A stretch of DNA of 64,000 nt. Source: JALEFZ01 sp038527485 (GTDB lineage Bacteria > Bacteroidota > Bacteroidia > J057). Below the pieces are notes generated by a model. The model worked only from the letters and a program-made list of their open reading frames with translations, searched no databases and was not told where the DNA came from. This document shows positions 53,275-62,500 of this stretch, piece after piece. The stretch is from contig JBCBFT010000003.1 in assembly GCA_038527485.1 (NCBI GenBank), positions 62,001 to 126,000 of the forward strand, in the 5' to 3' direction. The stretch's first letter is position 1. Each line of letters begins with the position of its first letter. The position numbers were made by a program, and so were the translations under genes.

Positions 53275-54912
53275 TCAGTGCCCAGCCATCATTTCTTCTC
53301 CCATATAGCGAACCCATTGACCGAAATCCGCCATGTCTGCCTCGAACAAGTCGAGTAGCGGACCTGGGAATACGCCCAGCCACACCGTGAGGATTGCCAA
53401 GGGGGTAAGGAGTAGGTATTCACGTGGAGTGAGATCCGTGAGTTTGGGGAGCCAATCACTCGTCTGATTTCTATTGAAGATCCCAAAAAACATCTGTCGG
53501 TAGGTACGTAAGTAATAGGTCGCACCCAGTACGATACCCAAGGTAGAGACGATTGCCATCCAGTAAGGAAGCGAGCCTAGCTGCGCCGCTTGAAAAGCAC
53601 CCATGAAAACCAGCAGTTCTGATACAAAAGCTGCAAAGCCAGGAAGGCCTAAAGAGGCAAAGAACCCAATCAAGGTGAAGACGGCATAAGCAGGCATCAG
53701 TTGCCAGAGTCCTCGAAAGTTTTCGATCTGACGGTCATGGACCCGATCATAGATGACACCGACGACCAAGAAAAGCATGGCTGAGATGATCCCATGCGTG
53801 AAGAGTTGGAGGGTAGCGCCACTCATCCCTACAGCTGTCAAAGACGCGATCCCCAGCATCACAAAGCCCATGTGGGAGATAGACGAGTAGGCGACCAGTC
53901 GTTTAAGATCCTTTTGTGCCATTGCGACGAAGGCTCCGTAGACGATCGATATGACCCCCATCAATCCGATATACCATGTGAAGTGCAGGGCACCATCGGG
54001 AAAAATCCCATAGCAAATCCGCAGCATGCCATATCCCCCTACTTTTAAGAGAATACCTGCCAGAATCACAGAGATAGGTGTGGGTGCTTCCACGTGTGCA
54101 TCGGGGAGCCATGTGTGTACGGGAACCATCGGAAGCTTGATCGCGAAACCGACGAACAATACCCCGAAGGCCAGGAGACGCGCATTGACGCCTAGAAGCG
54201 TAGAATCCAGGTCGAAGAAACTCCCCTCTACAGGTGCCCCTTGAAACATATGAAGAAAATTTAAGGTGTAGATGGGCGTTTCAGGGGTGCTCAGGATCGG
54301 ATTTTGGAAGCTGAAGAGTAGCCCTACCATGATCAGCAACATGAAGACAGAGCCTACCAGTGTGTACAGAAAGAATTTCAAGGAAGCATATTCTCGCCTG
54401 GGTCCTCCCCACAGTCCGATGAGGAAAAACATCGGAAGCAGCATGAACTCGTAGAAGAGGTAGAATAAAAAGAAGTCTAGGGCACAGAAAACCCCGATCA
54501 TCGATAGGTCAAGAAGCATAAAAAGCATAAAGTAGCCCTTTACATTCCGCGTCACCCCCCAAGCTGAGAGTACAGCAATAGGCATAATGATCGTGGTTAA
54601 TAAGACTAAGAGGAAGCCTAAACCATCAATTCCCAACGCATACTCGATATACAATCTACCCATACTCCCCAAGGAAAAATCGATCCAGGGAGTGGCTTCC
54701 TGCAAGTAAAAATGAGACATCCAGCCTCCTGCATCTGCTCCTGATTTGGCTTCCAGAAAGGCAGGTAAGACCATGCCAAGCGTCCATCCCAATTGAAGCA
54801 AAGTGACCACCAGCGCAATCCACTGGTAAAGTTGTACCCTGCTTTTGGGCCCTACTGCCATGATGATCATTCCTACCATCGGCAACCATATGAGTATGCT
54901 GAGTATGGGCAT
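53275..54912 (-). CDS. nuoM: NADH-quinone oxidoreductase subunit M
   Basis: Antiporter-like proton-pumping subunit of respiratory complex I. The 545-residue, roughly fourteen-helix protein shows the NuoM signatures: FLFYEFMLLPMFFLIGLWGG with the key Glu, LKFFLYTLVGSV with the conserved Lys, and PVHTWLPDAHVEAPTPISVILAGILLKVGGYGMLR with a Lys on the broken helix. It follows nuoL by 42 bases on the minus strand. Downstream, where nuoN usually sits, is an unrelated small gene. Confidence 0.94.
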   Translation of the reverse strand: MPILSILIWLPMVGMIIMAVGPKSRVQLYQWIALVVTLLQLGWTLGMVLPAFLEAKSGADAGGWMSHFYLQEATPWIDFSLGSMGRLYIEYALGIDGLGFLLVLLTTIIMPIAVLSAWGVTRNVKGYFMLFMLLDLSMIGVFCALDFFLFYLFYEFMLLPMFFLIGLWGGPRREYASLKFFLYTLVGSVFMLLIMVGLLFSFQNPILSTPETPIYTLNFLHMFQGAPVEGSFFDLDSTLLGVNARLLAFGVLFVGFAIKLPMVPVHTWLPDAHVEAPTPISVILAGILLKVGGYGMLRICYGIFPDGALHFTWYIGLMGVISIVYGAFVAMAQKDLKRLVAYSSISHMGFVMLGIASLTAVGMSGATLQLFTHGIISAMLFLVVGVIYDRVHDRQIENFRGLWQLMPAYAVFTLIGFFASLGLPGFAAFVSELLVFMGAFQAAQLGSLPYWMAIVSTLGIVLGATYYLRTYRQMFFGIFNRNQTSDWLPKLTDLTPREYLLLTPLAILTVWLGVFPGPLLDLFEADMADFGQWVRYMGEEMMAGH

Positions 54913-54954
54913 ATATTATCTAATAAGACTACGGGCTAAGAGAGATCATTTACT

Positions 54955-57168
54955 TTATATCAATAGATTAGCAATCAAAACGATGACAGCTGCACTAAGG
55001 ATGATTCCTATAAAATAGCGTTGGACTTTTCCCGATTGTGTACGGGATACGTACGTACCCGTGTATTGAATCCCTCGAACGAGATAATTAACCAGACGAT
55101 CGAAAATATCTACATCTATCCATTCCGCCAAACGTGCGAGAGAAGGCCCACTAGGAAGGGGATCTCGATCTGCTGCAGGTTGCGGTTCAAAACTACTGTC
55201 TGAGGGCGTATCTTGATTATGGGTGATACTTGCCACCAATTTTACTGCACCGTCCAGGATATGTTGATCGATCCACTTCCATACTGCGGCAAACGCAAGC
55301 ATCCCTTTCGCTAGGATATTTTCATACAAGGCATCCTGATAAAAATGATGAAAGGAAAGTGCTTGAAGGGCGTGGCTAGGCTGTTGGGATTTTTCCCTTT
55401 TGAAACGGACATATGCCACTCCCAATCCGCCTAGGGCTAGACTCACAGATAAGATCGTCCACATCAAATGATCATGCCCCACACCAGGGAGTGGAGGGAC
55501 TTGAAAAAGCTGAATGGGAAGTGGAAATGCTTGACTTACATATCCGAAGTTTTCGAAAGGAGTGGTAAAAATAGGAAACCAGAAAGAGCCTAAAGCCATG
55601 AAAAATAAAGGAACAGCCATTTTCCAGTGAATTTTCTGCTTGGGGACATCATTCCTCTTTTCACTGATGAATACCCACATAGTCATTCGCCCCATATAAT
55701 AAGCCGTCAAACCTACACCGATCAATGCCATCGCAGGAATCAGCCAACTCACTCCCTGCAATCTCTCTGCCCAATCAACAGTCCCCATGATGATGCCTTC
55801 CTTGGAGACAAAGCCCGAAGTAAAAGGAATGCCCGCCAGTGCCAGCATCATAAACATGAACAGGCGAAACAGGACGGGTTGTTCTTTCCAGAGACCCCCC
55901 ATGTTGCGGATGTCATTATAGGGAGGAATGCCTTCTTGGGGTTGGGATGAGAAGTGATGCAACTGATGGATGATCACGGCTGCGACTAAGAAAAGCCCAC
56001 ATTTGAAAAATGCGTGTGTAATCAAATGCATCATCGCATCATCGTAGACCCCTACGCCCATGCCCATCATCATATATCCCAGCTGGGATATAGTCGAATA
56101 GGCTAATATACGTTTGATGTCCCACTGGGTGAGTGCCGCAATAGCAGCCATCAAAGCAGTGACAGCTCCGATGATGGCGAGTGTGACTTGCACCCATGAA
56201 AACAAGAAAAAATACACCCTTGACACAAGGTATACACCTGCTGCCACCATGGTCGCTGCATGGATCAAGGAGGAAACGGGTGTTGGTCCTGCCATCGCAT
56301 CGGGTAGCCATGTCTGTAAAGGAAACTGAGCAGACTTGCCCAAGGCTCCGCCTATGATGAAAAGCCCCGCCAGCTGCAACCAAATCAGTGGCAGCTCTCG
56401 GACAAATATATTTTCAGGGTCAATAAGTGAAGCGTCTATAGGAGCTGAGAGATAGTTGTACGTGATCACGAATAAGTCTCCTTGGATCTCCCCTTTTGTC
56501 AGTAATCCCCAAATAGCGTTAAGATCTAGGGTTTGGGTGAGGGAAAATAAAATCGCCATTCCCATCAAGAAGAATGTGTCTCCTATACGATTGATGAGAA
56601 ATGCCTTTTGGGCAGCACGCGCAGGTTTTTCTTGGGTATAAAAAAAGCCAATCAGGAAGTAGGAGGCTAGTCCGACTAATTCCCAACCTACAAAAATCAA
56701 GATGAGGTTATCTGCGAGGATGATGGCTTGCATCGCTAGCACAAAGAGGCACAGATAGGCCCAGTAACGGTCTAGGTGAGCCTCCTTTTTCATGTATTCT
56801 TGAGAGAAAAGGAGGACCAGTGTAGAGATCGCTGCTACGAGGGCACACATGACCATGGCAGAAGAATCCGCTCTCAAGCCTAAGGTAAAATGAATCGGAT
56901 GATCAAACCCTGAGATATTGAACCAGACCATGCGAAGATGAATGTCTTCGCCCATTTCCTGCTGCCACCCTTGGTAGATGAGTATGAGGGTAGATAAGAA
57001 GGACACTGCCATGAAACCCAAGGCAATCCACTGTCCACCCTGAGGAAATTTTTTTCCAAAGAGTCTCAGGACCAAAAAACCGAAGAAAGGTAGACAAAGT
57101 ATCAGGAGCATCCACGTATGGATCGACTGAAAGGGGAGTGACTCGCTGAGTGATTGGTATCCGTTCAA
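54955..57168 (-). CDS. nuoL: NADH-quinone oxidoreductase subunit L
   Basis: Largest proton-pumping subunit of complex I, with the long lateral helix. The 737 residues contain LIFVGWELVGLASYFLIGFFY, AQKAFLINRIGDTFFLMG and LQTWLPDAMAGPTPVSSLIHAATMVAAGVYLV, typical of NuoL, with the conserved Glu and Lys residues of the pump. It is longer than E. coli NuoL (613) because of a polar loop of about 100 residues (around 600-700), with a Ser/Pro/Asp-rich linker, before the last membrane helix. That loop may be lineage-specific. It is flanked by nuoK (22 bases upstream) and nuoM (42 bases downstream). Confidence 0.94.
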   Translation of the reverse strand: MNGYQSLSESLPFQSIHTWMLLILCLPFFGFLVLRLFGKKFPQGGQWIALGFMAVSFLSTLILIYQGWQQEMGEDIHLRMVWFNISGFDHPIHFTLGLRADSSAMVMCALVAAISTLVLLFSQEYMKKEAHLDRYWAYLCLFVLAMQAIILADNLILIFVGWELVGLASYFLIGFFYTQEKPARAAQKAFLINRIGDTFFLMGMAILFSLTQTLDLNAIWGLLTKGEIQGDLFVITYNYLSAPIDASLIDPENIFVRELPLIWLQLAGLFIIGGALGKSAQFPLQTWLPDAMAGPTPVSSLIHAATMVAAGVYLVSRVYFFLFSWVQVTLAIIGAVTALMAAIAALTQWDIKRILAYSTISQLGYMMMGMGVGVYDDAMMHLITHAFFKCGLFLVAAVIIHQLHHFSSQPQEGIPPYNDIRNMGGLWKEQPVLFRLFMFMMLALAGIPFTSGFVSKEGIIMGTVDWAERLQGVSWLIPAMALIGVGLTAYYMGRMTMWVFISEKRNDVPKQKIHWKMAVPLFFMALGSFWFPIFTTPFENFGYVSQAFPLPIQLFQVPPLPGVGHDHLMWTILSVSLALGGLGVAYVRFKREKSQQPSHALQALSFHHFYQDALYENILAKGMLAFAAVWKWIDQHILDGAVKLVASITHNQDTPSDSSFEPQPAADRDPLPSGPSLARLAEWIDVDIFDRLVNYLVRGIQYTGTYVSRTQSGKVQRYFIGIILSAAVIVLIANLLI

Positions 57169-57190
57169 GGTAATGGCTTATTTCAGGAGG

Positions 57191-57502
57191 TCAGGCTAGG
57201 TCATGATAGGAGTTTTCGAGTTTGTCGAGACGTACCGTACGGAAGCGTTTGTATACGTTGAGGACAATGGCCAAGGCTACCGCGATTTCAGCAGCAGCGA
57301 GTACCATGACAAAAAGGGTGGCCATCTGCCCATCTAGCTTTTGGAGGTCATATTGGGCGAAAGCGACAAAGTTGATGTTGGCGGCATTTAGCATGAGCTC
57401 GACACCCATAAGGGCCATGATGATATTTCGTCGAGTCAAAACCAGGGCAATTCCTACAGCAAATAAGACGACGCCCAACACCAGAAAATAAGGTAAGTCC
57501 AT
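57191..57502 (-). CDS. nuoK: NADH-quinone oxidoreductase subunit K
   Basis: Small three-helix membrane subunit of complex I. The frame extends to 57568, but the ATG at 57502 gives the family-typical start DLPYFLVLGVVLFAVGIALVL and a 103-residue protein. The conserved glutamates are in VELMLNAANINFVAF and AAAEIAVALAIVL, both required for proton pumping in E. coli. nuoJ, which normally precedes it, is absent; a GNAT gene starts the region upstream. The gap to nuoL is 22 bases. Confidence 0.94.
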   Translation of the reverse strand: MDLPYFLVLGVVLFAVGIALVLTRRNIIMALMGVELMLNAANINFVAFAQYDLQKLDGQMATLFVMVLAAAEIAVALAIVLNVYKRFRTVRLDKLENSYHDLA

Positions 57503-57578
57503 TGTGTATGTTCTAACTAGCTGGCAAGATACTAATTTTTTCTCACCAGACTGTATCTCAGACAGCATACAGTACGCC

Positions 57579-58310
57579 CTATGCTTGTTTCAACTGCCAA
57601 AAGCTGATTTCTCTCCTGACACGAAACCCCAATTTTTCATATAGTCTAATGGCAGGAATATTAGATGCCGCTACGTGGAGGAAGGGGATTTTTCCCTCAG
57701 CAAATATCTGACGAGTAGTGTGTGTAATCAATTGTTTGGCATATCCTCGCCCTGTACAATCAGGATGCGTGACGACGGCACTTACTTCGGTAAAATCATT
57801 CAGCTTCATTCGCTCCCCCGTTATTGCTACCAGTTCTTCATCTTGAAAGATGCCATAATAAGCGCCCATCTGAGGTGTCTGTGGCCGAAAGTATCCAGGT
57901 TGAACCAACTGAACCAGATCAAATATTTGTGGGTAGAAAGTAGGTGAGAGGAGGGAGATGGGAGAATGAACAGTGTGCATGATAGGTTGATCCAAGACCA
58001 TTTGTAGGCAAATCAATTCTTGCTGGATCACGAGACGGGAGGAATGAAGGGGCTTTTCTCCGACGATGAAAAAAGAATCAATCTGCTGGGCATAGATATC
58101 TAAAGCCTCTGGCAGCGATTGGGTATCTATCCATGCCCCAAAGGGACAGTAAGCAGAATCATAGCATTTGACACCAGGAAAGTTGCGTGCCAATGCTTGA
58201 TGGGTCTCAGAAAGTGCATGCCAGACGGGTTGATCTAGTACAGTGTGTGTCATGGGAGAATATGATCGAAAGGTAGAAGTATGAAAAGTTAAGCATGATT
58301 TTTCTCTCAT
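57579..58310 (-). CDS. GNAT-family N-acetyltransferase (FR47-like)
   Basis: Acetyl-CoA-dependent acyltransferase. The C-terminal half carries the GNAT core: VSAVVTHPDCTGRGYAKQLITHTTRQIF (motif A, with the pyrophosphate-binding GRGYA) and LHVAASNIPAIRLYEKLGFRVRRE (motif B). The N-terminal 120 residues form a second GNAT-like half, as in FR47-type proteins. The ATG at 58310 overlaps the stop codon of the EamA gene as ATGA, which suggests translational coupling; an ATG at 58253 would start right before DQPVWHALSETH, the conserved N-terminus, and is equally plausible. Substrate unknown. It lies 76 bases upstream of nuoK. Confidence 0.88.
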   Translation of the reverse strand: MREKSCLTFHTSTFRSYSPMTHTVLDQPVWHALSETHQALARNFPGVKCYDSAYCPFGAWIDTQSLPEALDIYAQQIDSFFIVGEKPLHSSRLVIQQELICLQMVLDQPIMHTVHSPISLLSPTFYPQIFDLVQLVQPGYFRPQTPQMGAYYGIFQDEELVAITGERMKLNDFTEVSAVVTHPDCTGRGYAKQLITHTTRQIFAEGKIPFLHVAASNIPAIRLYEKLGFRVRREISFWQLKQA

Positions 58311-59236
58311 GTTCCTTTTTTGGTAGAAATCAATAACACACCCGCCATGACTGCGAGCGTGCCCACTATTTGTATTCCACCAAAGGGTTCATCTAGCAAT
58401 AAGTAAGCTAACACAATGGTAGAAACAGGTCCCACACTTCCTATGATAGCGGTATTTCCAGGTCCAATACGTTGGATACCCGCCGAAATCAAAAAAGCGG
58501 GTAAAATGGTCGAAACCACTCCCATGATGCCAATGTATTCATAGACAGGTTGCGGATACGAAAAAAGGTCCTGTGCTCCTTTAAGGTAGCTATGAATAAA
58601 CACGCCCACAGAGGCTATACTCATCGCAAGTGAAGTGAAATAAGCCACACCAAAAATAGGGATTAGGCGATGACTCCCGATGATGTAGCTCGCATAGCAA
58701 AGTGCCGCCATGAATATCCAGATACCTCCTTTCCAAATGCCTTCTCTTGTAGAAACGTCCAGGTCTCCTACCAAGACGATTAAAATTCCTGCATAAGCCA
58801 ACATCAGTGCCATCCACTGTCGGGTGTTGATACGCGTTTTGAGAATGATCCTAGAAAGGAGCACTACCAGGGTAGGATACGTAAAGAGAATGAGGCGCTC
58901 GATGGCTGCGGGAACATATTGCAAGCCCTGAAAATCTAGGAAGCTAGCCAAGTAATATCCCAGGAGACCAATGGGAATGAGTTGAAAGTAATATTTAGCT
59001 GCTGGTTTTGGGTGAATGCGTCTGTACGCGTACCAAGCGATTGCAGCAAAGATGGGGAATACCATCAGCATCCGAATGGCGAGTAAAGAGATCGCGTCTA
59101 TGCCATAGACGTAGGCGAGTTTGGCGAGGATCGCCTTGGAGGAGGTACCAATGGCTCCTATGAAGACCATGATTGCCCCCCAAAGTGTAGGTGATAACGT
59201 GAAGTTCCCGCGTGGGGGCATAAGTTTATCTATCAA
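58307..59236 (-). CDS. EamA/DMT-superfamily transporter
   Basis: A 309-residue inner-membrane protein with ten hydrophobic helices arranged as two EamA repeats. Recognisable parts are GAIMVFIGAIGTSSKAILAKLAY in the first helix, LQYVPAAIERLILFTYPTLVVLLS in helices 3-4 of repeat 1, and STILPAFLISAGIQRIGPGNTAIIGSVGPVSTIVLAYLLLDEP in repeat 2. Such proteins export or exchange amino acids, nucleotides or metabolites; the substrate is not predictable. It overlaps the GNAT gene by four bases. Its ATG is only seven bases from the sucA terminator hairpin, so how it is transcribed is unclear. Confidence 0.9.
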   Translation of the reverse strand: MIDKLMPPRGNFTLSPTLWGAIMVFIGAIGTSSKAILAKLAYVYGIDAISLLAIRMLMVFPIFAAIAWYAYRRIHPKPAAKYYFQLIPIGLLGYYLASFLDFQGLQYVPAAIERLILFTYPTLVVLLSRIILKTRINTRQWMALMLAYAGILIVLVGDLDVSTREGIWKGGIWIFMAALCYASYIIGSHRLIPIFGVAYFTSLAMSIASVGVFIHSYLKGAQDLFSYPQPVYEYIGIMGVVSTILPAFLISAGIQRIGPGNTAIIGSVGPVSTIVLAYLLLDEPFGGIQIVGTLAVMAGVLLISTKKGT

Positions 59237-59243
59237 AATGAAA

Positions 59244-59271
59244 GTAGGGATGCTTGTGTAAACATCCCTAC
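59244..59271 (-). terminator. Terminator hairpin of sucA, directly before the EamA start
   Basis: On the minus strand GTAGGGATG (complement of 59263-59271) pairs perfectly with CATCCCTAC (complement of 59244-59252) around a ten-base loop, followed by TTTCATTTT. The tract includes the EamA start codon, so the same element could act as an attenuator of that gene. Confidence 0.6.
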
Positions 59272-59354
59272 CCTTTGTATTTCAAAATGTTGTATAAAAG
59301 ACAATAGAAGGAAGCAAGGAAGGTCCATGCTCTATTTCCATTTCATTTACACGA

Positions 59355-62117
59355 TCAAGACGCCACCGTCTCTTCTACCTTCCCAAATGCCTCTGAGATG
59401 ATCTGGTTCTGCTCTTCCATATGCTGGTGGTGGTAACCCGTCGCAGGTGTAGCCGAAGGCTTGCGTCCGATGTAGTTCAACGGCACCTCTGTCAGGACAC
59501 GCAGTATATAGTTCCATGCGCCCATGTTGCGTGGTTCTTCTTGGACCCAGTGCCACTCAGCATGCTCGTACTTACTGATCGCATCACGAAGCTGTGTCAC
59601 AGGTAGGGGATACAACTGCTCAAGTCGAAGGATAGCGATATCCTTGCGGTTGCCATTTTGCTGCTCTTCTAGCAAGTCATAATAGATCTTACCAGAGCAG
59701 ATCAGCACACGCTTGACGGCTTTGGCTTCTACATATGGATCGTCAATTAGCTCTTGGAAACGCGTACCCGAAGCCATATCCGATAGCTTACTTACAGCTT
59801 TGGGATAGCGCAGGAGCTTTTTGGGCGTAAAATAAATGAGCGGAATACGGTAATCCGTCTTCATTTGGCGGCGAAGGGAATGGAAAAAGTTCGCAGGTGT
59901 CGTGATATTCATGATCTGCATGTTCTTCCGTGCGCACAGTTCTAGGTATCGTTCTAGACGAGCTGAGGAGTGCTCGGGGCCTTGCCCTTCAAACCCATGG
60001 GGTAAGTACTGGACCAGCCCACTCATACGCTGCCACTTAGTTTCGGCACTGGAGATGTATTGGTCCATCATGATCTGCGATCCATTGGCAAAGTCTCCAA
60101 ACTGTGCCTCCCAGATCACCAGATTATTCGGATTGGTGATAGAGTAGCCGTATTCGAAGCCCAGAACGCCGTACTCTGATAGTGGAGAGTTGTAAGCTAC
60201 AAAAGGCGCTTGCTCTCCTGGACGAATCTGATTCAGACCTACCCACTCGTGTTCTGCGTCTGTACTCAGTAGGTAAGAATGTCTGTGAGAGAAAGTTCCT
60301 CGGCGACAGTCTTGGCCACTCAATCGAATAGGATGTCCCTCTAGCAGGAGTGAGCCATAAGCCAGTAATTCTCCCAAGGCCCAGTCCAAACGGTCCTCTG
60401 CGACCATCGTCATGCGATCTTTGAAGAGCTTGATGATCTTCTTATGGGCTTTGAAATCTGTGGGGATGTCATGAATCTTCTCGGCAATCTCTTGAAGGAC
60501 TGCTAAGTCTATCCCTGTTTCGAGAGAGTCTTGCATGAAGTCATCACTCGACACACGACGGATGCCATTCCATGTGCCCTTCAGGTAGGGCGCACGCTGC
60601 AACTTATCTGTTGCACGAGATTGCTCGAGCTCTTTTTGCAGCTCTTGCTTGAATTCTTTTTCTAACTCCTTAGCCATCGTTGCGGCCACATCACCAGAGT
60701 TCATCAGCTTCTCGAAGTAGATCTTACGTGGATCTGGATGCTTTTTGATGGTCTGATAGAGCAGGGGCTGCGTAAAGGCAGGTTCGTCTGCTTCATTGTG
60801 ACCGTGGCGGCGGTAGCAGAGCAAGTCGATGAAGACGTCCTTCTGGTATGTCTGACGGAACTCCATGGCCATCTCGATCGCATAGATCAAAGCCTCTACA
60901 TCGTCTCCATTGACGTGGAAGACAGGTGAGAGCGTCACCTTACCTACATCTGTACAGTACGTGGAGGAACGGGCATCGAGATAGTTTGTCGTGAATCCTA
61001 CCTGATTGTTGATGACGATGTGGACGGAACCACCTGTCTTGTATCCATCCAGTTGGGACATTTGGATCACCTCATATACGACACCTTGTCCAGCAATGGC
61101 AGCATCCCCATGAATCAAGATGGGACAGAGCTGGTCGTAGTTACTGCTGTACTTATGATCGATCTTAGCACGAGCTGATCCTTCTACTACGGGGTCTACA
61201 GCCTCCAAGTGAGAAGGGTTGGGCATCAGACTCAAATGCACAGGATTACCTGAGCTAGTTTCAATGTCTGCAGAAAAGCCCAAGTGGTATTTTACGTCTC
61301 CCTGGAAAACCGAGTCTTCATATTCTTTTCCTTCGAACTCGGAGAAGATTTCATCAGGCTCTTTTTGGAGAATATTGGTCAGGACGTTGAGGCGCCCTCT
61401 GTGGGCCATCCCGATGACGAATTCGCGTATGCCCAGATCCGCTCCTTTTTCAATGACGGCATCTAAAGCAGGAATCAAGGTTTCTGCTCCCTCTAATGAA
61501 AAACGCTTTTGACCTACGAATTTTGTCCCAAGGAATTTCTCAAAGATCACCGCCTTGTTGAGCATTTGCAGGATGTGCTTCTTCTTTTCTAGGGAGAAAT
61601 CAGGCGTATTGCGTGAGCCTTCCATCTTGTCTTGCAGCCACTTGATCATCTCAGGCTTGCGGATATAGCGAAACTCTGCTCCGATAGACTGTCTGTAGGT
61701 TTGATCCAGTAGGTTGATGATCTCTCTAAGCGTGGTAGCTCCTAATCCTATATCTCTTCCTGCCTGAAATACAGTATCTAGATCTGATTCCTTGAGCCCG
61801 TAGTTATCCAATTCAAGAGTAGGGGCGTATTTTCTCCTTTCGCGTACGGGATTCGTCTCGGTGAATAGGTGTCCACGGGCACGATAGTCGTTGATGAGGT
61901 TGAGGACGTTGATTTCTTTAGAGGCAACATCCCCCGTAGTAGGAGCGGCGATGGTTGGGCCACCACTATCATCTGCACTCTGAAGGGCAAAATCAAACCC
62001 ACTGAAGAACTGTCTCCAGGTAGGTCCCACAGCGTTAGGGTCGGCTTGATACGCCCTGTACATCTGATCTATGTACTCGGGTGTGCTATTGGATAAAAAG
62101 GAAAGCTGATCAGCCAT
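59355..62117 (-). CDS. sucA: 2-oxoglutarate dehydrogenase E1 component
   Basis: Thiamine-diphosphate enzyme that decarboxylates 2-oxoglutarate and passes the succinyl group to SucB. The 920 residues include the N-terminal 2-oxoglutarate dehydrogenase segment (FLSNSTPEYIDQMYRAYQADP), the ThDP-binding GDAAIAGQGVVYE to NNQVGFTT (about 335-375), AHRGRLNVL, the pyrimidine-domain SPLSEYGVLGFEYGYS (about 645-660) and the C-terminal EEPRNMGAWNYI. Length matches bacterial SucA. The other subunit gene sucB lies 34 kb away. A good -7 box (62153-62160) precedes it and a terminator follows. Confidence 0.96.
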   Translation of the reverse strand: MADQLSFLSNSTPEYIDQMYRAYQADPNAVGPTWRQFFSGFDFALQSADDSGGPTIAAPTTGDVASKEINVLNLINDYRARGHLFTETNPVRERRKYAPTLELDNYGLKESDLDTVFQAGRDIGLGATTLREIINLLDQTYRQSIGAEFRYIRKPEMIKWLQDKMEGSRNTPDFSLEKKKHILQMLNKAVIFEKFLGTKFVGQKRFSLEGAETLIPALDAVIEKGADLGIREFVIGMAHRGRLNVLTNILQKEPDEIFSEFEGKEYEDSVFQGDVKYHLGFSADIETSSGNPVHLSLMPNPSHLEAVDPVVEGSARAKIDHKYSSNYDQLCPILIHGDAAIAGQGVVYEVIQMSQLDGYKTGGSVHIVINNQVGFTTNYLDARSSTYCTDVGKVTLSPVFHVNGDDVEALIYAIEMAMEFRQTYQKDVFIDLLCYRRHGHNEADEPAFTQPLLYQTIKKHPDPRKIYFEKLMNSGDVAATMAKELEKEFKQELQKELEQSRATDKLQRAPYLKGTWNGIRRVSSDDFMQDSLETGIDLAVLQEIAEKIHDIPTDFKAHKKIIKLFKDRMTMVAEDRLDWALGELLAYGSLLLEGHPIRLSGQDCRRGTFSHRHSYLLSTDAEHEWVGLNQIRPGEQAPFVAYNSPLSEYGVLGFEYGYSITNPNNLVIWEAQFGDFANGSQIMMDQYISSAETKWQRMSGLVQYLPHGFEGQGPEHSSARLERYLELCARKNMQIMNITTPANFFHSLRRQMKTDYRIPLIYFTPKKLLRYPKAVSKLSDMASGTRFQELIDDPYVEAKAVKRVLICSGKIYYDLLEEQQNGNRKDIAILRLEQLYPLPVTQLRDAISKYEHAEWHWVQEEPRNMGAWNYILRVLTEVPLNYIGRKPSATPATGYHHQHMEEQNQIISEAFGKVEETVAS

Positions 62118-62152
62118 TATATTGATATTCTTTATGAGTGTGTTCCTAGTAA

Positions 62153-62160
62153 CAAATGTA
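62153..62160 (-). promoter_or_regulatory. Candidate -7 promoter box TACATTTG for sucA
   Basis: On the minus strand the sequence TACATTTG (complement of 62153-62160) fits TAnnTTTG exactly, about 36 bases before the sucA ATG. No TTG is seen at the best -33 distance. Confidence 0.5.
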
Positions 62161-62276
62161 GCAAAAACCTCTATCCATCACATATTTCGTGAAGAGAAAT
62201 GGATAGTAGAATGTATGTTTATATGTAAGATATAGTTTTACGTCTATTGATTCGGACAGGTTGAGGGATTTTTCAT

Positions 62277-62302
62277 AAAAAAAGGCCCCTTCATAGGAGC
62301 CT
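62277..62302 (-). terminator. Rho-independent terminator downstream of the palindrome repeat
   Basis: On the minus strand AGGCTCC (complement of 62296-62302) and GGGGCCT (complement of 62283-62289) form a seven-position stem with one mismatch and a six-base loop, followed by a seven-base T run. It would end transcripts of the phosphosulfolactate-synthase-like gene after they cross repeat copy B. Confidence 0.65.
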
Positions 62303-62330
62303 CTTCACAAATGTGTATATGTTATACCGT

Positions 62331-62500
62331 GCTTAGACCATGTTTGAAACCTCAAATCTGCTAAAAGTTTGCGCTTTCAGAACCTCGGCTTTATCCATTT
62401 TGATCGGTTTAGCACCACTAAACCTTACAAAACGGCTTTCGCCAGAACCTGGAATCGCTGCTTTTTAGCTAGATTTTCATTGTCCCAAACATGGTCTTAG
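62331..62500. repeat. 170-bp imperfect-palindrome repeat, copy B
   Basis: Gapless match (about 80%) to copy A at 21331-21500. Here the terminal inverted repeats are better kept: CTTAGACCATGTTTG (62332-62346) against CAAACATGGTCTTAG (62486-62500), 14 of 15 complementary. The centre has GGTTTAG (62406-62412) pairing with CTAAACC (62418-62424). Element and gene orientation are the same as in copy A: the right end overlaps the 3' end of a minus-strand gene and provides its TAA (62497-62499). It lies between the end of that gene and the terminator at 62277-62302, so it is transcribed as part of a 3' UTR. Confidence 0.85.
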
